Source: Plantago elongata
Lineage: Eukaryota; Streptophyta; Magnoliopsida; Lamiales; Plantaginaceae
Assembly: GCA_036897095.1 (NCBI GenBank)
Contig: JAYMSP010002387.1
Coordinates: 1-24,605, forward strand
Direction: 5' to 3'
DNA length: 24,605 bases
The notes beneath the pieces are model-generated. The model saw nothing but the letters and a program-made list of their open reading frames with translations, was not told the DNA's origin and ran no database searches. The position numbers and the translations under genes were made by a program. Shown in pieces: positions 1 to 10,475 of this stretch; position 1 is the stretch's first letter, and each line of letters starts with the position of its first letter.

Positions 1-184
1 AAAAGGTCACTATATGCAAATAGGTCAGATATGTCGAGACAAAAATGAGTGCTCCAAATCCAAGAGTAGTTTCTTATTGGTGGACAAAGCCATAAATTTT
101 TTTTTTTTATTTTTGAAACGGCAAAGTTGACTCAAACACCCGAACCTATTGGTTGGAGGGGAAGTGTCTTACCCAAAAGTGAGC

Positions 185-868
185 GCGGGCGGGTGTAGAC
201 TGGTTTTAATAAAAATTCAAACCAACCCACTTATGGCGGATGATTATAACTATAATCAGCGACGGGTGGAATATTTTTCCAACCCGCGACGGTCCGGGTG
301 ATATAAATGACGGGCAAGTAGCAGACGGATTGGCGGGTGAATATGAATTAAAAAAAGATATAGTAAAAACATGTAACTTGGGTAGAATTAGATGCACAAG
401 AAAAAAAATTAACAATAAAGAGCATGTTTTAAACAAATAGGGCAATAATTTTTTTGAAGTAGTTTCCCTTCTTTACTTAATTCAAAAAAAAAAAAATTAC
501 ATAGTAATGGATGAAATGTTGACCCGGAAAGTGGCAACTAGCGTTATTTTACTTGAATACATGACATTGAATGGCGGGTACAAAAACATAGATCATATAT
601 TGCTTAAAGAGAAAGATGTAACTCACTTACAAGCAAAGAGACAATTGCTCTAGACGGTGAGTATACTTATTATAATCTTTTTACAAATAAATATCTACAT
701 AAAAATGACGGGTGGGTGGCGGGTTGCACACATCCAACCCACCACCCACCCACTAGTGACAGGTGAATTTTTTTTTAACCCACCACACATTTTGTAAAAA
801 AATTAGTTGGCGGGTGCGGGTGAAAGGTGGGCGGTTTGTGCGGGTGGGTGGGTTTTTTGCACACCATA
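185..868. mobile_element. hAT-like non-autonomous element (copy 1)
   Basis: Both ends are rich in CGGGTG/CCCACC motifs, as in the subterminal regions of plant Ac-like hAT elements. The right end finishes in a TTTTTTGCACACC motif, like many hAT termini. The interior has no transposase reading frame. A second diverged copy at about 8020-8530 shares colinear anchors: the stretch around 505-530 (TAATGGATGAAATGTTGACC) matches about 8193-8213, and the stretch at 700-760 matches 8432-8500. It lies just upstream of the first visible P450 exon, so probably in an intron of that gene. I could not define an 8-bp target duplication, so the boundaries are approximate. Confidence 0.5.
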
Positions 869-904
869 AAATTATTCTAATGCCTACTATGATCCATTCA
901 TCAG

Positions 905-2194
905 GTACCTTCCAACCAAATACAATAGAGAGGTATGGAAGTTAGGGAATGAGATTGATTCAATGATAGTAGAGGTTGTAAAAGGCCGGCGTGAAGACAA
1001 CAATAAGAAAGACCTTCTGCAGTTGCTTATAAATGCAGCTGATAAATGCGGAGATGAAAGCAGCATACCAGCAGACATAAGTCCAACCAAATTTATTGTG
1101 GACAATTGCAAGAACATATACTTAGCTGGCCATGAGACTACTGCCTGTGCAGCTACATGGTGCCTGATGACAATGGCAGCACATCCAGATTGGCAAGCTC
1201 GTGCTCGTGCAGAAGTGCTCGAAACCTGTGGAAATAATATTCCAACTGCAGATATGCTCCGTAACATGAAAGTGGTAAGACTGTGCAACCTTTACAAGTC
1301 AAAAAAATTTCACATGCGTACTGCACGACTATGAAACTTAGTTATACCTATAATACATGACACTAGCACACAATAACATGATATATTCCCCAAAGCCGTG
1401 ATGTATAATGTAAGTAGGATGCAATCTGACATAATTTATGCACATAAAAATGGCGAATATTGGGCAGGGGTGGGTGTTTTGACAAGTGGATCAAGCATTA
1501 TACTCTTGCATATGTGACATGATAGGTGCATAAATTAAAATTGAGAAAGATCATTGGAATCAACACAAGTTTCGAAAGCTAAACAAAAAGTTGACTATGT
1601 TTCCACACACACAAAATTAGTTAAAATACCAACTTGTTCAGTCTTCGAGAAGTTTACACAATCCCACTGAAGTACTAGTTGATTATGTATTTATATATCA
1701 ATGAATAATTCAGAATTCTGTTGGGATAATGTGACGCTAAATATTTTTTCCTATGGCAGCTAACAACTGTAATCCAAGAAACGTTACGCCTTTACACCCC
1801 TTTGCCTTATTTGGTAAGAGAAGCACTGGAAGATATAAATGTTGGGAACATTCATATCCCAAAAGGTGTAACTATTGAAGTTCCTATACATATTCTGCAT
1901 CAGCAAGAAGATCTGTGGGGCTTCGATGCACATCAGTTCAAACCAGATAGATTTGTGAATGGAGTTGCAGGAGCCTGCAAGGTTCCACAGGTTTATATGC
2001 CGTTTGGATTTGGAATGCGCATCTGTGCAGGACAACACTTCGCAATGGCAGAACTGAAGGTTCTTCTGTCTCTCATTCTGTCAAAGTTTAGTTTATCGCT
2101 GTCATCAGCATATCAACACTCACCCATCCCCAGATTAATGCTCCAACCAGAACATGGACTCAGGATTCAGTTTCAGAAACTCACAAGTTCTTAA
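905..2194 (+). CDS. Cytochrome P450, CYP714-like, last two exons
   Basis: Two exons are visible: 905-1274 (acceptor CAG at 902-904, donor GTAAGA) and 1760-2194 (acceptor GGCAG, stop TAA). Together they encode about 267 residues, the C-terminal half of a P450 of roughly 500. Visible motifs are the I-helix oxygen-binding AGHETT (1125-1142), the K-helix ETLR (1778-1789), PDRF (1943-1954) and the heme-binding FGFGMRICAG (2003-2032) with its cysteine ligand. NIYLAGHETTA, HPDWQARARAEVLE and NGVAGACKVPQ resemble the CYP714 family of the CYP72 clan, some of which oxidise gibberellins; the substrate here is unknown. This part has no frameshift or stop. The N-terminal half, with the membrane anchor, is not seen. 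It may lie left of the window, so I cannot tell an intact gene from a 5'-truncated one. A broken inverted relative of the first exon lies at 23326-23692. Confidence 0.88.
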
Positions 2195-3328
2195 GTCATC
2201 CTTCAAAGATTTACTTAGCTTAAGATAACAAGACATTCACATGTCATATGCAAGTATGCAACTATTTTAAGTTGATTTTCTGCCATATTTCTACAAATTT
2301 CTAAACTTGTACCCAAGTGAGAATGCAGTTTCAGAAACTCTGAAGTTCTTACATGTAGTAAGAAAATAAGTGTACGTGGCTTAAGATGTATGACGACTAA
2401 TGTTATGTGTAACTATGTTTCAAGTGCAAGCATTACTACACAGCACATATAGCATCACACATTAAAATGAAGTCAGCTTGGGCTTCTCCGTCCCAGCATA
2501 AGTACAAGTCAGGGAGCCACAATTTCAGTAAGAGAAACTCATGATGGATTAAATATCATTCTGGCAAATGACAAATCACCACATAAGACCATAAATAGAT
2601 ACAAGTGGAGGGAAGTAACATGCGAATGCAATCAACAAGATACTACAGAATAGAAAGTTTCTTATGTATCCGAGTCCAGTGATTTACATAATGTGGTTTA
2701 TTTAGCCTACTATGGTTTATTAGCATTAGGTTTAAGAGTTTTTGTTATCTTACTCATAAATCACCCAACCAAACCAGAAAGCAAAACAAACCACAAAAGA
2801 ACACAATACAGAAGGCAATAAATCTTCCAAGGGGTTATTCTATTTCAACCATCAACTAGAAGGTTAAACTCGTGAGGTTGGAGAGAAAACATACAGAAAA
2901 AACACCAACTCAGAAAGTGTTGCAACTTACTGACTATTTGACTATCTCTAGGCATTGCAAGTATAAAAGCTCTTACAGGTGATTATTTGCAAGGATTCAG
3001 ACAGATAACTCAATGCTATGTTTATTGAAAGTGTAATTGAAGCCAAACTGGAAGTATGGTGAAGTCAAATATTAAGAACAGAGAAACTAGCAGTTTAATA
3101 AGAAACAAGGTTGACAAAAGAATTCCGCTGCAACATTCGTCATCAGATGATCAAATCAAGGATATTATTAACTCCATATATCATAACACGGAATATATTC
3201 CATTGTTCCATCCCAAAGCCAGAAAACAGCATCATACGAATAAATATAGTCTAAATTAAGCTCCAGCATAAAAATGGCATCCTCTGCCTTCGTCCTAACT
3301 CCTAACAATAAGCGCACTTATCAAAATT
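2195..3328. other. Intergenic region, no gene seen
   Basis: This holds the 3' flank of the P450 and AT-rich DNA before the converging COX23-like gene. There is a partial echo of the P450 end: the TTTCAGAAACTC motif at about 2170 recurs near 2330, which may be a small local duplication of the 3' end. The only open frame of note (3056-3259, 67 aa) has no recognisable motif and is not called. Confidence 0.5.
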
Positions 3329-3817
3329 TCACGAGAACAACGACTTGCTACGATTCTGTTCCAGCCGTGCTTCCCTCTGCAACAAAACCAAATCAATAAA
3401 ACCACCAATATTACCAATTCACCTCCCAAATATCAAACACAATTAATCAACACGTACCTCTTTTTTCTTGCATTCTTTATACGTGTCAAAGTACTCTTCA
3501 CATTTACTCTTCTCATTACTATACTTCTCCAAGCCTGCAAGCACAAAACCGTCAAAATTCTATACCAATAGCCCAAGCAACACAAACAATACTTCTTCAT
3601 CTATCTGATCATGACACTATACGACACCGTAACTCAAATATTGATATAAAAGGTTCAAAACATACAGAACTGTCTCTAAGCTTGAGAATCAGGGCAAATT
3701 GGAGGGGAGAATCGGAGGCTTACACTTGAGGGAGGCGGAGTAAGCAGAATAGCATTCAGAATCGGAAATTCGAGCTGCACTAGGATAGCCTGTATCCTGA
3801 GATTTTTTAGAAGCCAT
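3329..3817 (-). CDS. Twin Cx9C (CHCH) mitochondrial protein, COX23/CHCHD7-like
   Basis: Three exons on the minus strand give a 72-residue protein: 3817-3724 (31 codons plus 1 nt), 3534-3458 and 3376-3329 (stop TGA). Introns are GT-AG, in phases 1 and 0. The protein starts MASKKSQDTGYPSAARISDS and carries two Cx9C motifs, C-YSAYSASLK-C and C-EEYFDTYKE-C, separated by 10 residues, then a charged tail. This is the CHCH helical-hairpin fold, with two disulfides formed by the MIA40 relay in the mitochondrial intermembrane space. Size, spacing and lysine-rich tail best fit the small COX23/CHCHD7-type factors linked to cytochrome c oxidase assembly. Another small Cx9C family is possible. Every exon is under 100 nt, so simple ORF scanning misses it. 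The reading frame is intact. Confidence 0.85.
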
Positions 3818-4743
3818 TGATTTTCTTTCCTTTGGTGCAAGTAAAGTAATCTCCTTCTCTTCCGATCGAGAATCTCAAGTTTGTGTCAGCTGGTTCTGTA
3901 TTTCGCTAATTTGTGGAACATATAGAAGCACGGAGTTTGTTGAATTGTAGTAAATGAATTAGTAAGTCGGTCCAAATTGATTGGGCTTCTTTTTGTTGGC
4001 CCATCTGGAAAGCCCATAATATGTTCGTTGTTTTGTACTCCAGGTTTTCAAGCGCATTACATCCCTTTTTTCTTTTCCTTTTAATGGCTCAAATTCAATT
4101 ATATATGTTAGGTAAAATACTTTATACTACGGTTGTAAATATGATTTGAAAGTTGAAATAATCATTTCCTCTTACAACTTTTGTAATGTGACAGGCAATT
4201 GTTTATCCAAACAAGTGGATATTGAAAAGGATTTGGACCACTCAAACTTCAAAATCAAGTTACCCATAAAATCTATCATATGATTCAAATTGGGAGATTG
4301 AACTGAATAAAGTCGATAGAAGAGCAAATCTTTGTGCGGATCATTTAGCTAGCATAGAGTGGGATGGTGATGGAAATCTTTGACTTACTCCACCTAATTA
4401 TGTAATCGAATTTGGAAATTAATAATGATGCTTGAGCCTAATGCAAATTTTTATTTATTAAAAAAAAAGAGTTTTCAAATCAATTTTAATTAGAAGACCA
4501 GATTGGCATTGGCCCTTATAATTATTCAAGAGTAGAATTCCACTTGACTTGACCAAGTTCTACAATAGAAAGAGACCATAACAACTTGACCGGATCGAAG
4601 TCTACGAGACTATAACTAGTGGGCAGTAATGTCAATTTCTCAGCTCAAGTTCATCAAATCTCAATACCACTAGTCCACTAGTGATTTCTCCTTGATATAA
4701 ACAAGAAAACTACAATTTCCAGGCAATTTACGGACCAGAAGCT
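3818..4743. other. Divergent intergenic region between COX23-like gene and kiwellin 1
   Basis: This must hold the promoters of the minus-strand COX23-like gene (pyrimidine-rich leader just right of 3817) and of the first kiwellin-like gene. I see no open reading frame of interest, no clear element ends and no RNA gene. Confidence 0.45.
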
Positions 4744-4750
4744 TATATAA
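4744..4750 (+). promoter_or_regulatory. TATA box of kiwellin-like gene 1
   Basis: TATATAA lies 89 nt before the ATG at 4833. It is followed by an A/C-rich leader typical of plant 5' UTRs, and no ATG occurs between it and the start. Confidence 0.6.
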
Positions 4751-4832
4751 CACCTGAAAACATAACACAACTTTCTCATTCAATTACCTTCCCTTACCCA
4801 TATTGCTAGAAGTCTAAAACCAATTATTCAAC

Positions 4833-5390
4833 ATGAGCAACTTCGCAAGAGCATTCCTCCTTCTCCTTCCACTATTTCTTGCTCACCCCTTCAAAGCTGG
4901 AGCTCAATCATGTGACCCGAGTAACTCACTTACAGGAAATACGCCTCCAGGAGAGTGTAATGAAGAAAACAATTCCGAGTGTTGTAAAGCCAGGGAGTCT
5001 TACACTACTTATGAATGTTCGCCACCAGTGTCCGGAAGCACCAGTGCCCTTCTCACCCTGAACAGCTTTGAGGCGGGTGGAGATGGTGGGGCAGAGTCTG
5101 CGTGTGACAATCAGTTCCATGACGATAACACACCTGTTGTCGCATTATCGACTGGATGGTACAGTGACGGGAGCAGATGTCTAAATTATATTAACATAAA
5201 TGCAAATGGTCGTAGCGTGAGAGCTATGGTGGTTGACATGTGTGATTCAACAATGGGATGCGACAGTGATCATGCTTATCAACCTCCATGCCGCAACAAT
5301 ATTGTTGATGGCTCACGAGCTGTTTGGGAAGCTCTAGGCATAAATGAAGATAATTGGGGCGAGTTGGACATTACGTGGTCAGATGCATAG
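4833..5390 (+). CDS. Kiwellin/ripening-related secreted protein, copy 1
   Basis: Single-exon gene of 185 residues. A hydrophobic signal peptide (about 1-24, ending AGA/Q) precedes a mature protein with ten cysteines (27, 42, 50, 51, 62, 91, 116, 137, 143, 153). Family signatures are YECSPPVS (60-67), [15 protein letters not shown] (104-110), [12 protein letters not shown] (150-161) and the C-terminal ITWSDA. These define the double-psi beta-barrel kiwellin / ripening-related family, acting in the apoplast. Family members include fruit kiwellin and a maize kiwellin that binds a fungal chorismate mutase effector. The N-terminal cysteine-rich 'kissper' module of fruit kiwellin is absent. The usual VVDECDS motif reads VVDMCDS (Met136). 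It is clearly more diverged than copies 2 and 3. AATAAA at 5427-5432 is a possible poly(A) signal. Confidence 0.92.
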   Translation: MSNFARAFLLLLPLFLAHPFKAGAQSCDPSNSLTGNTPPGECNEENNSECCKARESYTTYECSPPVSGSTSALLTLNSFEAGGDGGAESACDNQFHDDNTPVVALSTGWYSDGSRCLNYININANGRSVRAMVVDMCDSTMGCDSDHAYQPPCRNNIVDGSRAVWEALGINEDNWGELDITWSDA

Positions 5391-6059
5391 TTATCTAAAG
5401 TTATGATTGTATCTACTATAAGAAATAATAAATTAGTGATCGCAAGTTTAAGCGTGCCAAATGTTTATTACAAATAAAAAATTCACCGTATATTTCAAAT
5501 AACATTTCGTGCTTCATCTGTTTCATATCTTATATATGGGGTTTATCATCGGATTTTCACAAATATTACACCTATATACAATTATAATATGGGACTACAT
5601 ACAACAAAGTACAAAACCACCTGTTCATGACTATTTTACAAGTTTAAATATCACATAATCTAAGCATGAAATGTTTGTTCATTGCATTCGATTCACATCA
5701 AAACATGATCATTTCGATATTTCCTTAAAAGCTCGGGTATCATGGGACCCACATGAAAAACTCCATACGTTCCATTAGAAAATTTATATATGGTTATATT
5801 CTCTAGATTTAAGAAGAATCAATAAATTTTTTGTTTGTGTAAGGTATTATGTTGATAAAATGGTAATTCAGTGATAACATATGAGATAAAAGAATAAATT
5901 AAGTAGTGATAAAGTAATAAAGAACTGATAAGCGTGCGGTGTAAAAACTTTCTCTTATTGGGTTAGAAAGTTTTCAAGAAAGTATCAAATAAGAAATTCA
6001 GGAACGAAGAGAGTATGATAAAAAAAAATATATTGATTAGAACAACGTAAACATACATT
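5391..6059. other. AT-rich spacer between kiwellin copies 1 and 2
   Basis: This contains the 3' flank of copy 1 and then AT-rich DNA with no coding frame. I saw no strong repeat or element end. The homologous block shared with copy 3 starts near its right edge. Confidence 0.4.
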
Positions 6060-6647
6060 TAACTGAATTTCCCTAAAAAAAGATATATGTATGTAATTAA
6101 ATACTAAACCTCTTAAGATGAGTCCTTGAACTTAAGCTAAATTAAGTATTTTTATTTTATGAAATATATTTGGATTATGACCATGAGTCCATGACCGTGA
6201 TTTTAGAAAATTAATTTTAAACATTATTATTTTTTTATTTTTTATTTTTTTCCAAAGTGTGATGTTACTCTTTCCAAGTCTTGCACCAGTACCATTTGCT
6301 GGTTGCTGATAGATTATAAAGGAACCATCAATATCTGAACTTCTTTTTAACAAAATTAATATCTAAACTTTGATCTTCTCTTTCAAAATTCATTTTCATC
6401 TTCATAACTTCATCTTAATTAAGTTCTTGAGTCAAACGTCTAAAGTCCTAATTCTACCAGGATGCAAATGAGCAATATTGAAATTAATGTGGATTAGCAT
6501 CTAGGTTATAGGTATTGCAGCTGGGAAAGTGGAGTCACTGTAGATGCGTTGAGAAATTTAGACCAACTAGACATTTTTGTACTTGAAATCCATAATATTT
6601 AGTTGAAGCCGCCAAAGTCTACAAGTAAGCTACTAACCAATACAACC

Positions 6648-6655
6648 TATAAATA
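6648..6655 (+). promoter_or_regulatory. TATA box of kiwellin-like gene 2
   Basis: TATAAATA lies 85 nt before the ATG at 6733. The same box, at the same distance, is found in copy 3. Confidence 0.65.
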
Positions 6656-6732
6656 ATCACATTACTTCTTACAAATTTTCATCCAAAAATACCCATTACT
6701 AAAACTAAAAGGAAGAAAAAGAAAAGAAAACG

Positions 6733-7293
6733 ATGAACAACTTTATCGGGTCGTTGCTTCTTCTCTTCTCCCTTCTTGTTGTCCACTTCTCCTTTCAGGC
6801 TGGAGCTCAGACATGCACCGCAAGTGGCTCAATCAGGGGACGTAATCCGCCACCAGGAGAGTGTAATCAAGAAAATGATTCAGAGTGTTGTGTGGTGGGA
6901 AAGTCCTACACCACCTATCGATGCTCGCCACCAGTGACCAGGACGACTAAGGCAACTCTCACACTGAATAGCTTCGAAGAGGGTGGAGATGGTGGTGCGG
7001 AGTCCGAGTGTGACAATCAGTTCCATAGTGACAACACACCTGTTGTTGCATTGTCGACTGGATGGTATAATGGCGGGAGCAGGTGCGGAAGGTATATAAC
7101 CATAAGTGCTAATGGGCGTAGTGTGAGAGCTAAGGTGGTCGACGAGTGTGATTCAACAATGGGATGTGACAGTGACCATGATTATCAACCTCCTTGTCGC
7201 AATAACATTGTTGATGCCTCCCCCGCTGTTTGGAGAGCTTTGGGCATACGTCAGAGTGATTGGGGCCAGTTGAGCATCACATGGTCCGACTAA
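6733..7293 (+). CDS. Kiwellin/ripening-related secreted protein, copy 2
   Basis: Single-exon gene of 186 residues with a signal peptide (about 1-26, ending AGAQ). Ten cysteines lie at 28, 44, 52, 53, 64, 93, 118, 139, 145 and 155. Conserved elements are [10 protein letters not shown] (62-71), [24 protein letters not shown] (106-118), VVDECDS (135-141), [12 protein letters not shown] (152-163) and ITWSD at the end. This is the consensus-like copy: every signature I know for the kiwellin barrel is present. It is predicted to be secreted to the cell wall, with a probable role in ripening or defence by family analogy; the ligand is unknown. It shares about 90% protein identity with copy 3 (19 differences by eye). 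AATAAA at 7317-7322 may be the poly(A) signal. Confidence 0.93.
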   Translation: MNNFIGSLLLLFSLLVVHFSFQAGAQTCTASGSIRGRNPPPGECNQENDSECCVVGKSYTTYRCSPPVTRTTKATLTLNSFEEGGDGGAESECDNQFHSDNTPVVALSTGWYNGGSRCGRYITISANGRSVRAKVVDECDSTMGCDSDHDYQPPCRNNIVDASPAVWRALGIRQSDWGQLSITWSD

Positions 7294-7500
7294 CTATAAA
7301 AGTACTTATTACCGACAATAAAATGGGTATATGTTTCTATTAATAATAAAGTTGCATCTATAGGAACATATTCAGGCGATGTGAAATGTAGTTTTGTTAA
7401 CCGTATGGGACTAAGTTATAATGAAATAAAAAAGAAAAAGTTTGAATGTTTTTTGTAATGATTGAATTTCCTATAAAATCATTCTATGAAAATTCATCCT

Positions 7501-8019
7501 TGAAGAATAATCATTTTGTATAATTTTGTGACTGGTTGATCTCTAGTAAGATATTGATGTATTAAAGTATACGTGGTCTTATTTTAAACTGAATAGAACA
7601 TCCTTATGAGTTATGATCCTACGATCAATGACCACTAAAATGTACAATAAGAATCAAGGGCATTTCCCACCTAACAACCTTGTTAACAAGATGAACCATA
7701 AATGATTGGATCACTATCATTTTAAAAATTACGTTGAGGTCTATTTTTCGGTGATAATATTAACTTAATGCGAAATGACCAATTTTGTCTATCTAATAAA
7801 ACATTCCTTGTAAATTAAATAATTAAATTTAAAAAAAAATAATTTTGTAAGCTTTATCAAGACAAAGCAGGTACGATACTCCTACTCAAGTTCAAATATG
7901 CTCTAATTCTTACTAAACATTGTATGAAATTGAAAAACTATTTTGCGATATTAAGAATCAAACTTAAATTGGAGATTTTAACGTCAGGAACCCTAGTTTA
8001 TTTGATTTTTCTAATAAGA
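7501..8019. other. Spacer between kiwellin copies 2 and 3, left part
   Basis: AT-rich with no coding frame. It lies between the duplicated block and the hAT-like repeat. No clear structural signal was seen. Confidence 0.4.
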
Positions 8020-8530
8020 ATAATGGACGATTGGCGGACGGATTAACGGTAAATATGGATAAAAATGAATGTAATAAAAACTTACACATTAATTTGTGCA
8101 GAAGTTGATTTACAAGCAAAACAAAAAAAACCACAGAATCTTTTGAAGTAGTTATAATTAATTCTTTACTTAATTCTAAAGATTTTCATGTAGTAATGGA
8201 TAAAATGTTGACCCGAAAAGTTGCAAACTTGTATTTTTCGCTTGAATACATGACATGAGCTGAGAAGAACGAATGATGAGTGCAAAAAATGAAGATGACA
8301 CAGTGCTTAAATAGAAGAGGTGTAGCCTCAATTAAACTATGTACTCAACGACATAAGTGAAATATGCAACTTCTCTAGCCGACAGGTCTTTTAACATTTT
8401 AATTCACACATAAACACATGCATTCATACCCATAAAAATGACGGGTAGGTGGCGGGTTGCACCCATCTAGCCCATAACCCACCCACACTAATGGTGGGTG
8501 AATTTTTTAAACCCACCATACACAAACAGT
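8020..8530. mobile_element. hAT-like non-autonomous element (copy 2, partial)
   Basis: This is a diverged, shorter relative of the element at 185-868, in the same orientation. Shared parts are GGCGGACGGATTAACGG at its left, the AATGTTGACCCG segment near 8207, the CTTGAATACATGACAT segment near 8241 and the ATGACGGGTAGGTGGCGGG end near 8438, followed by CCCACC-rich sequence. The GC-rich right terminus of copy 1 (about 800-868) is missing. No coding capacity. It sits between the two duplicated kiwellin blocks. Confidence 0.5.
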
Positions 8531-8939
8531 TATATGTTGTTTTTCTCCATTAACAAGCTAGAAGGTATTGAAAGTGTTAACTTGCGATAAAGAGTGTAAT
8601 ACATCTGGTACTACAAGGAACGAAGTCCACGAAGAAGTGTTCGACAAATTTAAGGTAATTTGATCTTTAATGTCTGCAAAATACCATGTTATTATAGTGC
8701 TGACTAAGTTTTTTTTATGCAAAAGTCCAATCTCAATAATTATAAAATTGTGTAATTTTTTACAATGTCGATGACTTCCACACAATGTTAAGGCTCTAAA
8801 GCGGTTACATCGTCCATTCTTGCATTGAAGTTTTAAGATGTTTGTTAACTTTAACATATTATGTATGATCTATTCATTTGTTATTTTAAGTCTTATCATA
8901 TGTCCCGTCGAGTATCAACAGATCATTGACTAGTTTTGT
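8531..8939. other. Spacer between hAT-like repeat and kiwellin block B
   Basis: AT-rich. A minus-strand open frame (8558-8857, 99 aa) has no recognisable motif or plant gene structure and is treated as chance. Confidence 0.4.
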
Positions 8940-9104
8940 TGAATTTTAAAAAAAAGATAAATGTATATGTAGTTGCAACCTTAATCGATTAAAATGAGTC
9001 CTTGATACCTAAGCTAAACTAACTAAACTAAGTAATTTTCTTTTCTGAAATACATTTTTGGATTTGACCGTTCATGACCATGATTTTAGAAAATTAATTG
9101 TAAA

Positions 9105-9105
<1 letters not shown>

Positions 9106-9153
<48 letters not shown>
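9106..9153. repeat. (ATT)16 microsatellite
   Basis: There are 48 bp of uninterrupted ATT, about 475 bp upstream of kiwellin copy 3. The equivalent point in copy A (about 6220-6245) has about three ATT units followed by T-rich sequence. The tract therefore expanded after the duplication, or contracted in the other copy. Confidence 0.97.
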
Positions 9154-9542
9154 TCCTAAGTGTGATGTTACTTTTTCCAAGTCCTGTACACCAGTACCCA
9201 TTTGCTGGTTGCTGATAATTATAAAGGAACCGTCAATATCTGAACTTCTTTTTAACAAATTAATATCTAAATTTTAATCTATTCTTTCAAAATTCATTTT
9301 GTCTTCATAACTTCATCTTAACTTCTTGAGTCTAAAGTCCTAATTCAACCAGGATACGAATGAGCAATATTGAAATTAATGTGGATTAGCACCTAGGTTA
9401 TTTATATTGCAGCTGGGAAAGTGGAGTCACTGTAGATGCGTTGAGAAATTTAGACCAACTAAATATCTTTGTACTTAAAATCCATTATTTTTATTTGAAG
9501 CCGCCAAAGTCTACAACAAGTAAGCTACTAACCAATACAACC

Positions 9543-9550
9543 TATAAATA
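9543..9550 (+). promoter_or_regulatory. TATA box of kiwellin-like gene 3
   Basis: TATAAATA lies 85 nt before the ATG at 9628, in the same context as in copy 2. Confidence 0.65.
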
Positions 9551-9627
9551 ATCACATTACTTCTTACAAATTTTCACCCAAAAATACCCATTACTAAAAC
9601 TAAAAGGAAAAAGAATAAAAGGAAACG

Positions 9628-10188
9628 ATGAACAACTTTACCGGATCATTGCTTCTTATCTTCTCCATTCTTGTTGTCCACTTCTCCTTTCAGAGTGGAG
9701 CTCAGACATGCACTCCAAGTGGCTCAATCACGGGGAGTAATCCGCCATCAGGAGAGTGTAATCAAGAAAATGATTCAGAGTGTTGTGTCGTGGGAAGGTC
9801 CTACACCACCTATGGATGCTCGCCACCAGTGACCAGGACGACTAATGCAATTCTCACTCTGAACAGCTTCGAAGAGGGCGGAGATGGTGGAGCCGAGTCC
9901 GAGTGTGACAATCAGTTCCATAGTGACGACACACCTGTTGTTGCATTGTCGACCGGATGGTATAATGGCGGGAGCAGGTGTGGAAGGTATATAACCATAA
10001 GGGCTAATGGGCGTAGTGTGAGGGCTAAGGTGGTCGACGAGTGTGATTCAACAATGGGATGTGACAGTGATCATGATTATCAACCTCCTTGTCGCAATAA
10101 CGTTGTTGATGCCTCCCCCGCTATTTGGAGAGCTTTGGGCATAAGTCAGAGTAATTGGGGCCAGTTGAGCATCCCATGGTCCGACTAA
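9628..10188 (+). CDS. Kiwellin/ripening-related secreted protein, copy 3
   Basis: Single-exon gene of 186 residues, a close paralogue of copy 2. The signal peptide is about 1-26, all ten cysteines are kept, and the [20 protein letters not shown] and QPPCRNN motifs are intact. By eye 19 residues differ from copy 2, many in the N-terminal 75 residues (for example A30P, R35T, R37S, P41S, R63G), while the barrel core is nearly unchanged. One change hits a conserved position: the terminal ITWSD reads IPWSD (T183P). Secreted, probably apoplastic; the role is by family analogy only. No stop or frameshift, so it is likely functional. Confidence 0.92.
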   Translation: MNNFTGSLLLIFSILVVHFSFQSGAQTCTPSGSITGSNPPSGECNQENDSECCVVGRSYTTYGCSPPVTRTTNAILTLNSFEEGGDGGAESECDNQFHSDDTPVVALSTGWYNGGSRCGRYITIRANGRSVRAKVVDECDSTMGCDSDHDYQPPCRNNVVDASPAIWRALGISQSNWGQLSIPWSD

Positions 10189-10475
10189 CTATAAGAATAT
10201 TTTATTACCGACTATAAAATGGGTATATGTATGTTATTAAAATAAAGTTGTATCAACATAAAAATATATCCGAGTGATGTAAAAAATAGGTGGTCAAGTT
10301 ATAATGAAATAAAAATAAAAAGTTTGTATATTTTTTTTAATAATTGATTTCCTATAAATTATTGTATGAATTTATAGTATAAATTTATCTATTTAAAACT
10401 ACAATCCATAAATTAAGCTAATAGTATTAATTATAATTTATTTTTAAAATTTAAATCCGGACCAACGAAAATTTA

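Larger units (their letters stand above)
6060..7500 (+). repeat. Duplicated kiwellin block, copy A
   Basis: About 1.4 kb is colinear with 8940-10375. Homology begins upstream near ATGAGTCCTTGA (about 6118 and 8994), runs through promoter, leader and coding sequence, and continues past the stop to the shared TTATAATGAAATAAAA and TTTCCTATAAA motifs. A segmental tandem duplication is the simplest explanation. Ends are approximate. Confidence 0.8.
8940..10375 (+). repeat. Duplicated kiwellin block, copy B
   Basis: Colinear with 6060-7500, with promoter, leader, coding sequence and 3' flank all shared. The largest visible change is an (ATT)16 run in the upstream region, replacing about three ATT units and a T-run in copy A. 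Ends are approximate. Confidence 0.8.

Noticed and set aside
887..1288. 133-residue minus-strand frame
   Set aside because: It is a shadow of the P450 exon. It was useful only because its resemblance to the frame at 23302-23730 revealed the inverted P450 relic.
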